NCBI RefSeq assembly: GCF_004348515.1 | Contig: NZ_SMKH01000029.1 | Coordinates: forward strand, 1 to 42,658 | From: Actinomadura sp. KC345 | Lineage (GTDB): Bacteria > Actinomycetota > Actinomycetes > Streptosporangiales > Streptosporangiaceae | DNA: 42,658 nt | Reading direction: 5' to 3' | Part shown: one piece after another, positions 31,940-39,985 of the stretch | Layout: each line of letters starts with the position of its first letter | Position numbering within the stretch: the first letter of the stretch is position 1 | Notes under the pieces: generated by a model | What the model saw: the letters and a program-made list of their open reading frames with translations, nothing else | Database searches by the model: none | What the model was told of the DNA's origin: nothing | Translations under genes and position numbers: made by a program

Positions 31940-33682
31940 TCAGGGAGCGGCGGCCCCGGCTCCGGTCAGGCGCCAGCCGCGCGCTCGGTTGCGCTCCCGC
32001 CAGTAGTGGGCGTACCGGCCGCCGAGGGTGAGCAGCTCCTCGTGGCCGCCCTCCTCCACGGCGCGTCCCTCGTCGAGGACGACGATGTGGCCGGCCTCGC
32101 GCAGCGTGTGCAGCCGGTGCGCGATCACCAGGACGGTGCGCTCCCGCGACAGGGCCGCCATCGCCTCCTGCAGCGCGTGCTCGTTCTCGGCGTCCAGCGC
32201 GGCGGTCGCCTCGTCGAACAGCACGATCGGGGTGTCCTTCAGCAGGGCCCGCGCGATCGAGATGCGCTGCCGCTCCCCGCCGGACAGGCGGCTGCCGCCT
32301 TCCCCGACCGGCGCGTCCCAGCCGCCCGGCAGGCGTTCGGCGATGGCGTCGACCCGCGCCGTACGGGCCGCGGCGTGGACCTCCTCGTCGGTGGCGCCGG
32401 GCCGTCCGATGCGCACGTTGTCGAGAATCGACCCGTCGAACAGGTAGACGTCCTGGAAGACGACCGAGATGAGCGAGGTCAGGTCCTCGGTCCGCATCTC
32501 GCGGACGTCCACGCCGCCCACCCGGACGGCGCCGGCCTCGGGATCGGAGAACCGCGCGATCAGCTTGATCACGGTCGTCTTGCCCGCGCCGGACGGACCG
32601 ACCAGCGCGGTCATCCGGCCGTGCGGCACCCGCATCGACAGGCCCGCCAGGACCGGGGTGCCGTCGTAGCCGAAGCGCACGCCGTCGAGTTCGACATCGG
32701 CGCCGCCGGCCCGCCGCGTCACCTCCGGCTCGGGCAGCGTCTCGGTGTCGAGCAGCGCGTTGATCTCGGTCAGCGCGTTCTCGGCGACCCGGATCGCGCC
32801 GCCGATCTCGGCGGTGAACATGACCGGCTCGACGAAACGGGCCGCCAGCACCAGCAGCGCGATCAGCTCGGCCGTCCCCAGCGAGCCGTCGAGCGCCAGG
32901 TAGGTGCCGAGGGCCAGCAGCGCGATGAAGGACGCCTGCGCGACGAACCCGAGCCCCACGATGCCGGGCATGCCGGCGCGCAGCATCCGGCGGCCTGCCC
33001 TGTGCTGGGCGGTGAGCGCTTCATCGAGCGCGGTGTGTCCCTGCGCCGTCCGGCCGAACGCGCGCAGGACCGGCTGCGCGCGGGCGAACTCCACGATCCG
33101 CCCGGCGGCGTCGGCGTGGACGGCGTCGGCGTGGCGGTCGGCGGCCTGCATGCCGCGGCTCGCCAGCCGGTACGCCACCGCCGCGGCCACGGCGGCGACG
33201 GCCATCGCGACGGCCAGCCGCCAGTCGAAGAAGACCATGGCCAGCACCACGACCAGCGGCGTGACACAGGTGTCGACCAGCGGCCGCAGCAGGTGCGCGG
33301 GCACCGACATGATGTCGACCACGCGATGCGCGGCCAGGTGCCCGAGCCCGCCGACGCGGTCGGCGGTGAACCAGGCGAGCGGCAGTTGCGCGACCTTGTC
33401 GCCGATCCGGTGGTGCAGGTCGCGGCTCATGTTCGTGCCGGTCTCATGTCCGGCCAGCGTCGCCGGGTAGTTGACGGCCGCGTACCCGGTCCACACCACG
33501 GCGAGCGCGACGACCCAGGGCCAGGCGCTTTCCGGTTCGCGGCCCAGCACCTCCCGCAGGGCCGGGACCAGGAGGACGAACGCGGCCCCTTGCAGGAGCG
33601 CGGCGGCGGTCAGCAGGACCAGCAGCCGGCGCAGCGCGCGGTCGTGCTCCGGACCGAGCGCGGTGAACAGTCGGCGGATCAT
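31940..33682 (-). CDS. ABC exporter-fold transporter, second half (IrtB/YbtQ-like)
   Basis: 580 residues from ATG 33682, seven nt after AGGAGG; the upstream ATG at 33688 overlapping the previous stop is too close to that site. Six membrane helices lie in residues about 15-300, including MSRDLHHRIGDKVAQLPLAWF, typical of siderophore-type half transporters. The nucleotide-binding domain has Walker A GPSGAGKTT, signature LSGGERQRISIARALL, Walker B IVLFDEATAALD and the H-loop AHRLHTL. It pairs with the gene upstream as a heterodimer. By relation to IrtAB/YbtPQ it may import ferric siderophores despite its exporter fold. No siderophore synthesis gene is in the window, so other substrates remain possible. 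Confidence 0.9.
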   Translation of the reverse strand: MIRRLFTALGPEHDRALRRLLVLLTAAALLQGAAFVLLVPALREVLGREPESAWPWVVALAVVWTGYAAVNYPATLAGHETGTNMSRDLHHRIGDKVAQLPLAWFTADRVGGLGHLAAHRVVDIMSVPAHLLRPLVDTCVTPLVVVLAMVFFDWRLAVAMAVAAVAAAVAYRLASRGMQAADRHADAVHADAAGRIVEFARAQPVLRAFGRTAQGHTALDEALTAQHRAGRRMLRAGMPGIVGLGFVAQASFIALLALGTYLALDGSLGTAELIALLVLAARFVEPVMFTAEIGGAIRVAENALTEINALLDTETLPEPEVTRRAGGADVELDGVRFGYDGTPVLAGLSMRVPHGRMTALVGPSGAGKTTVIKLIARFSDPEAGAVRVGGVDVREMRTEDLTSLISVVFQDVYLFDGSILDNVRIGRPGATDEEVHAAARTARVDAIAERLPGGWDAPVGEGGSRLSGGERQRISIARALLKDTPIVLFDEATAALDAENEHALQEAMAALSRERTVLVIAHRLHTLREAGHIVVLDEGRAVEEGGHEELLTLGGRYAHYWRERNRARGWRLTGAGAAAP

Positions 33683-33684
33683 CG

Positions 33685-35448
33685 TCATCCCTCCTTCGGG
33701 GCGCCGGCCATGACGCCCGCGTCCCCGGCCTGCTCCTGCAGCCGCCACATGCGCGCGTACCGGCCGTCGGCGGCGAGCAGTTCCTCGTGCGTGCCCTGCT
33801 CGGCCATCCGGCCCTGGTCGAGCACCACGATCCGGTCGGCCCCGGCGATCGTGGCCAGGCGGTGGGCGACGACGAGCACGGTCCGCCCGGCGGCGAGCTC
33901 CGACAGCGCGTCCTGGATCAGCGCCTCCGACTCCGGGTCGGCGTACGCGGTCGCCTCGTCGAGCACCACGACCGGGGTGTCGGCGAGGATCGCGCGGGCG
34001 ATGGACAACCGCTGGGCCTCGCCCCCCGAGAAGCGGACGTCCGTGCCGACCATCGAGTCGTATCCGTCCGGCAGCGCGCGGATGCGCTCGTCGATGGCCG
34101 CGGCCCGCGCCGCGCGGCGCATGGTCTCCTCGTCGGCGTCGGGCCGGGCGAGGCGGATGTTGTCGCGCACGCTGGCGTCCAGCAGCTTCACGTCCTGGAG
34201 GACGAAAGACACCAGCCGGTACAACCGGTCCGGCGCGATCTCGCGCAGGTCCACGCCGCCGATCGCGACGGTGCCGGAGGTCGGGTCGAAGAACCGGGGC
34301 AGCAGCTTCGCCACGGTCGTCTTGCCCGAACCCGACGCACCGACCAGCGCCGTCACGGTGCCGGGCTCAAGCGCGAGGTCGATGCCGTTCAACACCGGGT
34401 GGTCGGCGTCGTAGGCGAACTCGACGCCGGTCAGCTCCACCCGGTGGCCCTCCGGTACGCGCGGCTCCGCCGGCACCGGCAGTTCCGGTACCGCGAGCAG
34501 CGCACCCACCCGCTTGGCCGCCGCGCTCGCCATCTCCATGTCCTCGCCGTGGAAGTCCATCGCGTGGAGGGGTGCGGCCAGCCCCAGCCCGAGGATCACG
34601 AACGGCAGGATGTCGAGCGCCTCCATATGCCCGGCGGAGACCAGCGCCGTGCCGCCCACCAGGACCGTGAGCAGGACGGTGACCGGGCTCAACGCCAGCG
34701 CGGAGGCCGCGGCCGACCGGTTGTTGCCCGAAAGCCACGCCATCAGGAACTCCGCGAAGTCGTCGGCGGCCTGCGCGTACCGCCGGTGCGCACGCTTGGC
34801 CTGCCCGAACATCTTCACCACGGAGATGCCCTCGACGAATTCGACGGCACTGCCGATGATGCGCTGCAACGCCTGCTCGTAGGCCGCCATCCCGGCGGTC
34901 ATGCCCACGATCCGCCGGGCGAACAAGGCGATCCCGATGACGATCGGGACCAGCAGGATCAGCGCCATCCGCCAGTCCACCCAGAACAGGTAGACGAGCG
35001 ACACCAGCGAAGTGACCGCGACGGAGGTGAAGCTCAGCAGCGAATGCGCCACGAGATGGTGCATCGCGTCCACGTCGTGCTGGACCGACTTCGCGATACC
35101 GGCGGCGCCCCGATCGGTGAACCACCCGAGCGGCACGCGCCCCAGCTTGCCGACAAGGCGGCGCCGGACCGACAGCTGGAAGTCCAGATCCGCATGATGC
35201 GCGAGCGCCCCCGCCGCCGAGGTGAGCAGCAGCCACACCACCAGCGCGCCCGCCGCGACCGCGGCCACCGTCCAGGCCCGTTCCCGGTCGACCGGGCCTG
35301 CCGCCGTCAGCGCCCTCGCCAGCTCGGCCACCGCGGCGAGCGGCACCACGGCCGCCGCCGCCGCGACGGCCTGCAACGCGATCGCCGTCCCCAGCCGCCC
35401 CCGGACGGGGCGCAGCAGTTCCCCGAGACCAATCGACTTTTCGAACAT
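33685..35448 (-). CDS. ABC exporter-fold transporter, first half (IrtA/YbtP-like)
   Basis: 587 residues, ATG 35448. Membrane domain in residues about 15-320 and a nucleotide-binding domain with Walker A GASGSGKTTVAKLL, signature FSGGEAQRLSIARAIL and Walker B VVVLDEATAYADPESE. The ATAYADPESE segment, with Ala-Asp in place of the usual Leu-Asp, is typical of IrtA/YbtP-like siderophore importers. It is translationally coupled to the second half (ATGA overlap). No ribosome binding site precedes the start, and a 24-bp palindrome overlaps it, so the mRNA may be leaderless and repressor-controlled. The divergent TetR gene is the likely repressor. Confidence 0.9.
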   Translation of the reverse strand: MFEKSIGLGELLRPVRGRLGTAIALQAVAAAAAVVPLAAVAELARALTAAGPVDRERAWTVAAVAAGALVVWLLLTSAAGALAHHADLDFQLSVRRRLVGKLGRVPLGWFTDRGAAGIAKSVQHDVDAMHHLVAHSLLSFTSVAVTSLVSLVYLFWVDWRMALILLVPIVIGIALFARRIVGMTAGMAAYEQALQRIIGSAVEFVEGISVVKMFGQAKRAHRRYAQAADDFAEFLMAWLSGNNRSAAASALALSPVTVLLTVLVGGTALVSAGHMEALDILPFVILGLGLAAPLHAMDFHGEDMEMASAAAKRVGALLAVPELPVPAEPRVPEGHRVELTGVEFAYDADHPVLNGIDLALEPGTVTALVGASGSGKTTVAKLLPRFFDPTSGTVAIGGVDLREIAPDRLYRLVSFVLQDVKLLDASVRDNIRLARPDADEETMRRAARAAAIDERIRALPDGYDSMVGTDVRFSGGEAQRLSIARAILADTPVVVLDEATAYADPESEALIQDALSELAAGRTVLVVAHRLATIAGADRIVVLDQGRMAEQGTHEELLAADGRYARMWRLQEQAGDAGVMAGAPKEG

Positions 35449-35459
35449 GTTCCGAAAGT
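35436..35459. promoter_or_regulatory. 24-bp palindrome over the ABC start codon, candidate TetR operator
   Basis: Left arm ACTTTTCGAACA and right arm TGTTCCGAAAGT match at 10 of 12 positions, with a perfect GAACATGTTC core. The core contains the ABC start codon (35446-35448, minus strand). It lies 90 bp from the TetR start, so one bound dimer could control both directions. Confidence 0.65.
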
Positions 35460-35549
35460 AGCATCACGATCCGGCGGCTGTCGACCGTGACAGGGGCGGA
35501 CCCGCGCCGACCGCACGGGCGGGCGACCGGGGGACGGCATGATGGAACG

Positions 35550-36230
35550 ATGTCCCGACCGCCAGCGCCGCAAGGCCGTACCGGCCGCCCGCCCCGCACC
35601 TCACGTGCGCAGATCCTGGAGGCGGCCAGCCGGATCATCGACCGGGACGGCTGGGAGAAGTTGACCGTCCGCCGGCTCGCCGCCGAGCTCGGGATCGGGG
35701 CCACGACCCTGTACCACCACGTGCGGGACAAGGAGGACCTGCTGGTCCTCGTGCTCAACGACTACCTCGGGCGGCTCGAACGCCCCGAGCTGCCGAGCGA
35801 CCCGCGCGACCGCATCATCGTGGGCGCCATCGCGATGCACGACGCCGCGGCCGACTGGCCATGGGCCGCGGAAGCCGTCACGACCGACGGGTTCCTCGGC
35901 CGCCTCGACGAATCGGCGCTCTGGATGGTCGAGGCCATCGTGGCCGGAGCCGTCGACTACGGATGCACGCCCGCCCAGTCCGTCTTCGTCTTCCGCAGTA
36001 TCTGGTACTACACGGTCGGTGAGGTCCTCGTCCGCACCAACAGCGCTCGCAAGCGGGCGGGCGATCTGCGCCCCAGATCCTTGAGTGAGCTGGACGCGTC
36101 CCAGCTGCCTCACCTGGCCGCCGTCGGCGGCCTGTGGGCCGAGGTGTCAGGGCAGGACACCTACCCCAGGGGCCTCCGCGCGTTCGTGGACGGCCTCCTC
36201 GCACAAGCCACCTCGGCGACGCCGGAGTAG
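35550..36230 (+). CDS. TetR/AcrR-family transcriptional regulator
   Basis: 226 residues from ATG 35550; an upstream in-frame start at 35487 would add 21 residues that look non-coding. The N-terminal helix-turn-helix is RAQILEAASRIIDRDGWEKLTVRRLAAELGIGATTLYHHVRDKEDLL, located at 35607-35750, a standard TetR DNA-binding domain. The C-terminal ligand domain is helical (WMVEAIVAGAVDYGCTPAQS). It is divergent from the ABC pair and probably represses it from the 24-bp palindrome. The ligand is unknown. Confidence 0.93.
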   Translation: MSRPPAPQGRTGRPPRTSRAQILEAASRIIDRDGWEKLTVRRLAAELGIGATTLYHHVRDKEDLLVLVLNDYLGRLERPELPSDPRDRIIVGAIAMHDAAADWPWAAEAVTTDGFLGRLDESALWMVEAIVAGAVDYGCTPAQSVFVFRSIWYYTVGEVLVRTNSARKRAGDLRPRSLSELDASQLPHLAAVGGLWAEVSGQDTYPRGLRAFVDGLLAQATSATPE

Positions 36231-36510
36231 GCGGAGGAGGTCAGGCGGGAGCGCCGTTGGGCGGGGGACACCGAGGAGGACGAGGGCGGCACCGAATGGG
36301 CCCGGGACGTGATGCGCAGCCTGGTCGTCCGGCTCGGCCAGGCCGCGGGCCGTGGACTGGCCGATCCCCGCGACGCCCTCGCGCCCGCGGTGGAACCGCT
36401 GGTCCAGATGCGCGCTGAGCTGCGCGCCACCGGGCACTACCGGCTCGCGGACACCCTCCGGGACGCGCTCGCGGCGGCCGGGGTGGAGCTGCGCGACACC
36501 GCTGCCCGGC
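36231..36510 (+). pseudogene. Fragment resembling the C-terminal end of a cysteinyl-tRNA-synthetase-like protein
   Basis: The frame right after the TetR stop, in the same phase, reads EWARDVMRSLVVRLGQAAGRG, then AVEPLVQMRAELRATGHYRLADTLRDALAAAGVELRDT (36408-36500). The last part follows the CysRS-type tail pattern (R-x-E-x-R-A-x-x-x-Y-x-x-A-D-x-L-R-D-x-L-x-x-x-G-V-x-x-x-D-T). There is no upstream body of the enzyme. A GTG at 36309 or ATG at 36312 could start a small protein ending at 36692, but no ribosome binding site supports it. I read it as a remnant. Past 36510 nothing recognisable remains. Confidence 0.4.
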
Positions 36511-36798
36511 ATCCTCGCCTCGTGGTCGCCGGTCCCGGCGGGTCAGCTGCCCGAGAGCGGGGGGACCGCACGGGTGGCGTTCGCGTCCCGCTGAGCCCGC
36601 CCGCCGGGGCGCGCCTCGGCTCTCCGGGCTTGATCACGATTCCGTTGCGGAGCGACAAGCCGTTCTTGTCGGCGCGGGGGCGGGTTTCGTAGATTCGCCT
36701 CAAACGGGGGCATAGTTCCTTGTCGTGCCGTCGTCCGTCACCCCGCTTGCGATCCGAGCGCGTCGGGCGCGGCTCCCTATCTCCATGAGGAGACGCCC
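36511..36798. other. Intergenic region before the M28 peptidase
   Basis: No gene supported. TTGTCG and TAGATT, about 18 nt apart near 36666-36695, form a possible promoter. GAGGAGA precedes the peptidase start. Confidence 0.4.
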
Positions 36799-38160
36799 AT
36801 GTCCGAGGTCAAACGCCGTGACCTGCTGGCCGGAGTCGCGGCCTTCACCGGGTTCGCGACCGTCGGCCTGCTCCCCGGCACCGCCGCCGCCGCGACCCGG
36901 CAGCGTCCCGGAGCCGCCCTGCCGCCGTCCCTCGCCGCCGGCGACAAGGCCGTCGTCGCCCGCGTCGACGCCCGCCGCGCGCTGCGGCATCTGAGGGTGC
37001 TCAGCGACGACATCGGCTGGCGCATCGCCGGCACCCGGTCCGAGCACCGCGCCGCCCGCTACATCGCCGGATACCTGCGCGAACTCGGTTACAAGGTCGA
37101 ACTGCAGCCGTTCCCGGTCGCCGACAAGTACCTCGCGGAGATCCGCGCCAAGGGCGAGCGGCTCTGGCAGTGCAGCGCCTCTCCGCAGGGCGCCGTCGGC
37201 TCCGTGCACGGCACGGTGGTGGACGTGGGACGCGTCACCGAGGTCACCGGCGACGTCCGCGGCAAGCTGGTGATGTTCGACCGCGTGACCGGCATGGAGA
37301 CCGAGCAGGCCAAGGCCGCCGCGGACGCGGGCGCGAAGGCGGCGCTCATCATCGCCGCGCGCTCGGAGACCTACCCGGAGCGCAAGCCCGGTTCCTTCAC
37401 CCCGAACCTGGACGAGCCGGTCGACATCCCGGTGCTGGGCCTGGCCGAGTACCACGGCGAGCGCGTCCGCGCCGGTGCCAGGCGGCTGTCCTTCGAGGTC
37501 ACCCACTACTCCGGGCTGACCTCGTACAACGTCCTGGCCGAGCGGAAGGCGACGCTGCCCAACCCCTCGGGCAAGGCCGTCATCATCAGCGCGCACTACG
37601 ACAGCGTCCCCGGCTCGCCCGGCGCCAACGACGACGGCAGCGGGACCGTGCTGTGCATGGAGCTGGCGCGCGTCCTGCGGCGGCTGCCCACCCAGCAGGC
37701 GATCCGCATCTGCCTGTGGGGTTCGGAGGAGTACGGCCTGATCGGCGCCCGGCACTACGTGCAGGGGCTCGACGAGGCGGGCGTCGCGCAGATCACCGGC
37801 TGCTTCCAGAGCGACATGGTCGCCACGAGCCACCCGCCCGCGGAGACGTACTGGCTGCTGTCCGTGGACGGCGCCGACAACACCACCACGGTCGCGGTGA
37901 ACGCCGCCGCGCGCCGGCTCGGCTACGTCGACCAGGTCCAGGGCCCCACCGCGCGCGGCTCCAGCGACCACGAGGCCTTCTACGAGCGCGGCATCGCGGC
38001 GGCCAACTTCAGCTGGCGCGGCAACGAGGCGCCCAGCCAGCTGGAGCCGCTCTACCACACCCCCGAGGACACGATCGACCAGAACATCAGCCTGAAGCGG
38101 CTCCAGGTGTCCCTCGAACTGATCGGCTGCGCCGCGTACGAGACGGCCCGCCACAATTGA
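36799..38160 (+). CDS. Tat-exported M28-family metallopeptidase
   Basis: 453 residues from ATG 36799 (GAGGAGA upstream). The N-terminus VKRRDLLAGVAAFTGFATVG is a twin-arginine signal, with cleavage likely after ATAAAA-type residues near 33. A PA-like insert (about 110-230, with GKLVMFDRV) precedes the catalytic zinc domain. Ligands and catalytic residues read as H266 (SAHYDSVPGSPGANDDGSG), D278, E310-E311 (SEEYGLIGA), D339 (QSDMV) and H420 (LYHTPEDTID). It should be a secreted aminopeptidase. Its stop codon TGA (38158-38160) coincides with the end of an IS200/IS605-type element, so the natural C-terminus may have been changed by that insertion. Confidence 0.93.
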   Translation: MSEVKRRDLLAGVAAFTGFATVGLLPGTAAAATRQRPGAALPPSLAAGDKAVVARVDARRALRHLRVLSDDIGWRIAGTRSEHRAARYIAGYLRELGYKVELQPFPVADKYLAEIRAKGERLWQCSASPQGAVGSVHGTVVDVGRVTEVTGDVRGKLVMFDRVTGMETEQAKAAADAGAKAALIIAARSETYPERKPGSFTPNLDEPVDIPVLGLAEYHGERVRAGARRLSFEVTHYSGLTSYNVLAERKATLPNPSGKAVIISAHYDSVPGSPGANDDGSGTVLCMELARVLRRLPTQQAIRICLWGSEEYGLIGARHYVQGLDEAGVAQITGCFQSDMVATSHPPAETYWLLSVDGADNTTTVAVNAAARRLGYVDQVQGPTARGSSDHEAFYERGIAAANFSWRGNEAPSQLEPLYHTPEDTIDQNISLKRLQVSLELIGCAAYETARHN

Positions 38161-38350
38161 CGCGCTCCCGGGCAGGAATGCCGGGATTCGGCCTGTGCCG
38201 CGGCGCTTGGGGCGGCACTTCCGTGGCTTCCTGCTTCACCGGGCTGTGCCCTCGACCGGGGTCGGGGGTCTTACCTGCCCTCGACAGGCGTTTAGGGTCT
38301 CCGCCTCCCCCGGATGCCCGGGGGTTTCCGTCCGGCGGCGACCAGGAGCA
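38157..38350 (-). ncRNA. Putative TnpB-associated omega RNA (reRNA) scaffold
   Basis: The 194 nt downstream of tnpB on the minus strand hold no gene but several hairpins: CCCCCGG-GCAT-CCGGGGG (38307-38324), CCTG/CAGG around 38277-38291, GTGCCGC/GCGGCAC (38195-38218), and the RE hairpin (38167-38185). TnpB guide RNAs lie in this place and end at the RE, followed by a guide copied from flanking DNA. Here the flank would give TTGTGGCGGGCCGTCT (from 38156 downward). The 5' start probably lies inside the tnpB frame. Confidence 0.5.
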
Positions 38351-39466
38351 TCACGTGGTGATGCGGCGTCCCTCGTGCAGGATGTTGCGTGCGGCGTTGA
38401 TGTCGCGGTCGTGCTCGGCGCCGCACTGCTCGCACGTCCATTGGCGGACGTGCAGGGGTTTGGGGCCGTCGCGGTGCCCGCACCCCGAGCAGAGTTGCGA
38501 GGACGGGAACGTCCGGTCGACCCGCGCGAACGTCCGCCCGTACCTGGCGGTCTTGTACTCCAGCATCGCGGTGAACGCCGACCAGCCCGCGTCGTGCACC
38601 GATCTGGCCAGCCGGGTGCGCGCCAGTCCCTTCACACGCAGGTTCTCGACGTAGACCGCTTGGTTGTCGCGGGCCAGTTCGGTGGAGAGCCGGTGGTGGA
38701 ACTCGCGGCGTGCGTCGGCGACCTTGGCGTGCGCGCGAGCGAGGTTCAGACGGGCCTTGTCGCGGTTGGCCGATCCCTTCTGCTTGCGCGACAGTGCCTG
38801 CTGCGCCTTGCGGAGCTTCTTCTCGGCGCGGCGCAGGAACCTCGGGGAGGTGATCTTGCGTCCGTCGGAGGTGACGGCGAAGTGCTCCAGCCCCAGGTCG
38901 ATCCCCACCTCGGCCGTCGTGTCGGGCGGGTCGTGAACATCGCTGGTCTCCACGACGAACGAGCAGAAGAACCGGCCGGCGGCGTCCTTGATCACGGTCA
39001 CGGTGGAGGGCGTGCGCGGCAGCCGCCGCGACCACCGCACCGCGACGTCACCGATCTTGGGCAGCGACAGTTTCCCGCCCGGCGTGATCGACCAGCGGGC
39101 GTTGGCGGTGAACCGGATCGCCTGCCGCCGGTTCTTGCGGGACTTGAACCGGGGCGCCCCCATGCGGGGGCGTTTGCCGGCCAGGCCGTCGAAGAAGTTG
39201 CGGTAGGCGGCCTCCAGGTCCCGCAGCGACTGCTGCAGCACCACGGCCGACACCTCACCCAGCCACGCACGCTCAGGCGTCCGCTTCGCCGCCGTCATCG
39301 CCGCCGACAGCTCGGCCGCCTTGACGAACGGCAACCCCGCCGCGCGGGAGTCCTCCCGCGCCCGCAACGCGTCGTTGTACACCACCCGGGCGCAGCCGAA
39401 TGCCCGCGCCAAGTCCTGCTGCTGGCGGCGGGTCGGGTAGATGCGGAACGCATACCTCAACTGCAT
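38351..39466 (-). CDS. tnpB: TnpB, RNA-guided transposon endonuclease
   Basis: 371 residues, full length, from ATG 39466. An N-terminal WED/REC-like region (YAFRIYPTRRQQQDLARAFG) is followed by the RuvC domain. Catalytic residues are D190 (GIDLGLEHFA), E274 (VYVENLRVKGLA) and D355 (DRDINAARNI). The zinc ribbon has C326-x2-C329 and C345-x2-C348. All are intact, so the nuclease is predicted active. TnpB cuts DNA next to a transposon-adjacent motif using an omega RNA, helping the element persist. The partner tnpA is a remnant, so the element can no longer move by its own transposase. The gene is expressed against the direction of the M28 gene. Confidence 0.95.
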   Translation of the reverse strand: MQLRYAFRIYPTRRQQQDLARAFGCARVVYNDALRAREDSRAAGLPFVKAAELSAAMTAAKRTPERAWLGEVSAVVLQQSLRDLEAAYRNFFDGLAGKRPRMGAPRFKSRKNRRQAIRFTANARWSITPGGKLSLPKIGDVAVRWSRRLPRTPSTVTVIKDAAGRFFCSFVVETSDVHDPPDTTAEVGIDLGLEHFAVTSDGRKITSPRFLRRAEKKLRKAQQALSRKQKGSANRDKARLNLARAHAKVADARREFHHRLSTELARDNQAVYVENLRVKGLARTRLARSVHDAGWSAFTAMLEYKTARYGRTFARVDRTFPSSQLCSGCGHRDGPKPLHVRQWTCEQCGAEHDRDINAARNILHEGRRITT

Positions 39467-39488
39467 TCGGTGACCATATCATTACCGT

Positions 39489-39766
39489 GTGTTCGAGTGT
39501 GGGGATCGCGCAGACCGGCGGACACACAGCGCCTTCGTGGTCCACCACTCTCGGTTCTATGACCAAGCCCCGGCACCAGATCTTCACCGGACCGCACCTG
39601 GAACGCCCGGAAGAGGTCACGCGGGCGGTGCGCGGCGGCGACTTCGAGGTCGAACCGGCCGAGTTCACGGCGAGGACGACGACGTGCACCTGCCAGCCAA
39701 GCTCCGACCCAAGGTCACACTGTCGAACCTGGTCAACAGCCCCTCCGGCTACCGGTGTCCCGCTCC
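39489..39766 (+). pseudogene. Degenerate tnpA (Y1 HUH transposase) remnant
   Basis: Pieces of IS200/IS605 TnpA occur in two frames: HSAFVVHH in the frame of 39489, then TKPRHQIFTGPHLERPEEVTRAV and GGDFEVEPAEF in another, then GEDDDVHLPAKLRPKVTLSNLVNS back in the first (split here from positions 39557-39760). Two compensating frameshifts are needed. The HUH motif HVHL has become DVHL. The C-terminal helix with the catalytic tyrosine is missing; the sequence runs straight into the end hairpin. It starts 22 bp from the divergent tnpB start. Confidence 0.8.
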
Positions 39767-39785
39767 GCGGGAGGGCCGGCTTCAC

Positions 39786-39805
39786 CCCCGCCCTGAAGGA
39801 CGGAG
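39786..39805. repeat. IS end hairpin (degenerate)
   Basis: CCGCCC (39788-39793) and GGACGG (39798-39803) pair around the loop TGAA with one mismatch, extended by a further mismatch and pair. It is the CCCTGAAGG-type hairpin common at IS200/IS605 ends, just inside the outer boundary of the element. Confidence 0.6.
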
Positions 39806-39866
39806 CACTACCGACGAAACCGGTAGCGGCCGGGCGTGTGAGCGTTCGCGCGGGAAGCGGACGAGC

Positions 39867-39902
39867 GCCCGCCGTCCGCGGGTCTTCCCGCGGACGGCGG
39901 GC
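39867..39902 (+). terminator. Strong 16-bp hairpin terminator
   Basis: GCCCGCCGTCCGCGGG and CCCGCGGACGGCGGGC form a perfect 16-bp stem with loop TCTT, followed by ACTTTTCC. No gene directly upstream needs it except the tnpA relic. It may be the original terminator of the M28 peptidase, pushed away by the insertion. Confidence 0.85.
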
Positions 39903-39920
39903 ACTTTTCCGCGGCGCGGT

Positions 39921-39957
39921 CTTGTAAGCGAACCCTTATTGGCGGTTAGCTTACAAG
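39921..39957 (+). promoter_or_regulatory. Promoter with inverted-repeat operator upstream of the MpaB gene
   Basis: CTTGTAAGC (39921-39929) and GCTTACAAG (39949-39957) are perfect 9-bp arms. TTGTAA and TTAGCT, 18 nt apart, give a plausible -35/-10 pair. The arms overlap both elements, so a dimeric repressor (TetR-like) would control this operon. The start codon of the next gene is 28 bp downstream. Confidence 0.6.
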
Positions 39958-39985
39958 GGAGGCGCTTCGTCAGGAGGGTGCGCGT

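Larger units (their letters stand above)
38157..39812. mobile_element. IS200/IS605-type element with intact tnpB and decayed tnpA
   Basis: The element carries tnpB (minus) and a divergent tnpA remnant (plus). The right end on the minus strand has a hairpin (38167-38185) followed by AGCGCGTCAA, the usual RE hairpin plus TCAA cleavage motif, placing the boundary at 38157. The other end has a hairpin at 39786-39805 with the CCCTGAAGG loop typical of these elements. That outer boundary, about 39806-39815, is approximate. No target duplication is expected in this family. Confidence 0.75.
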
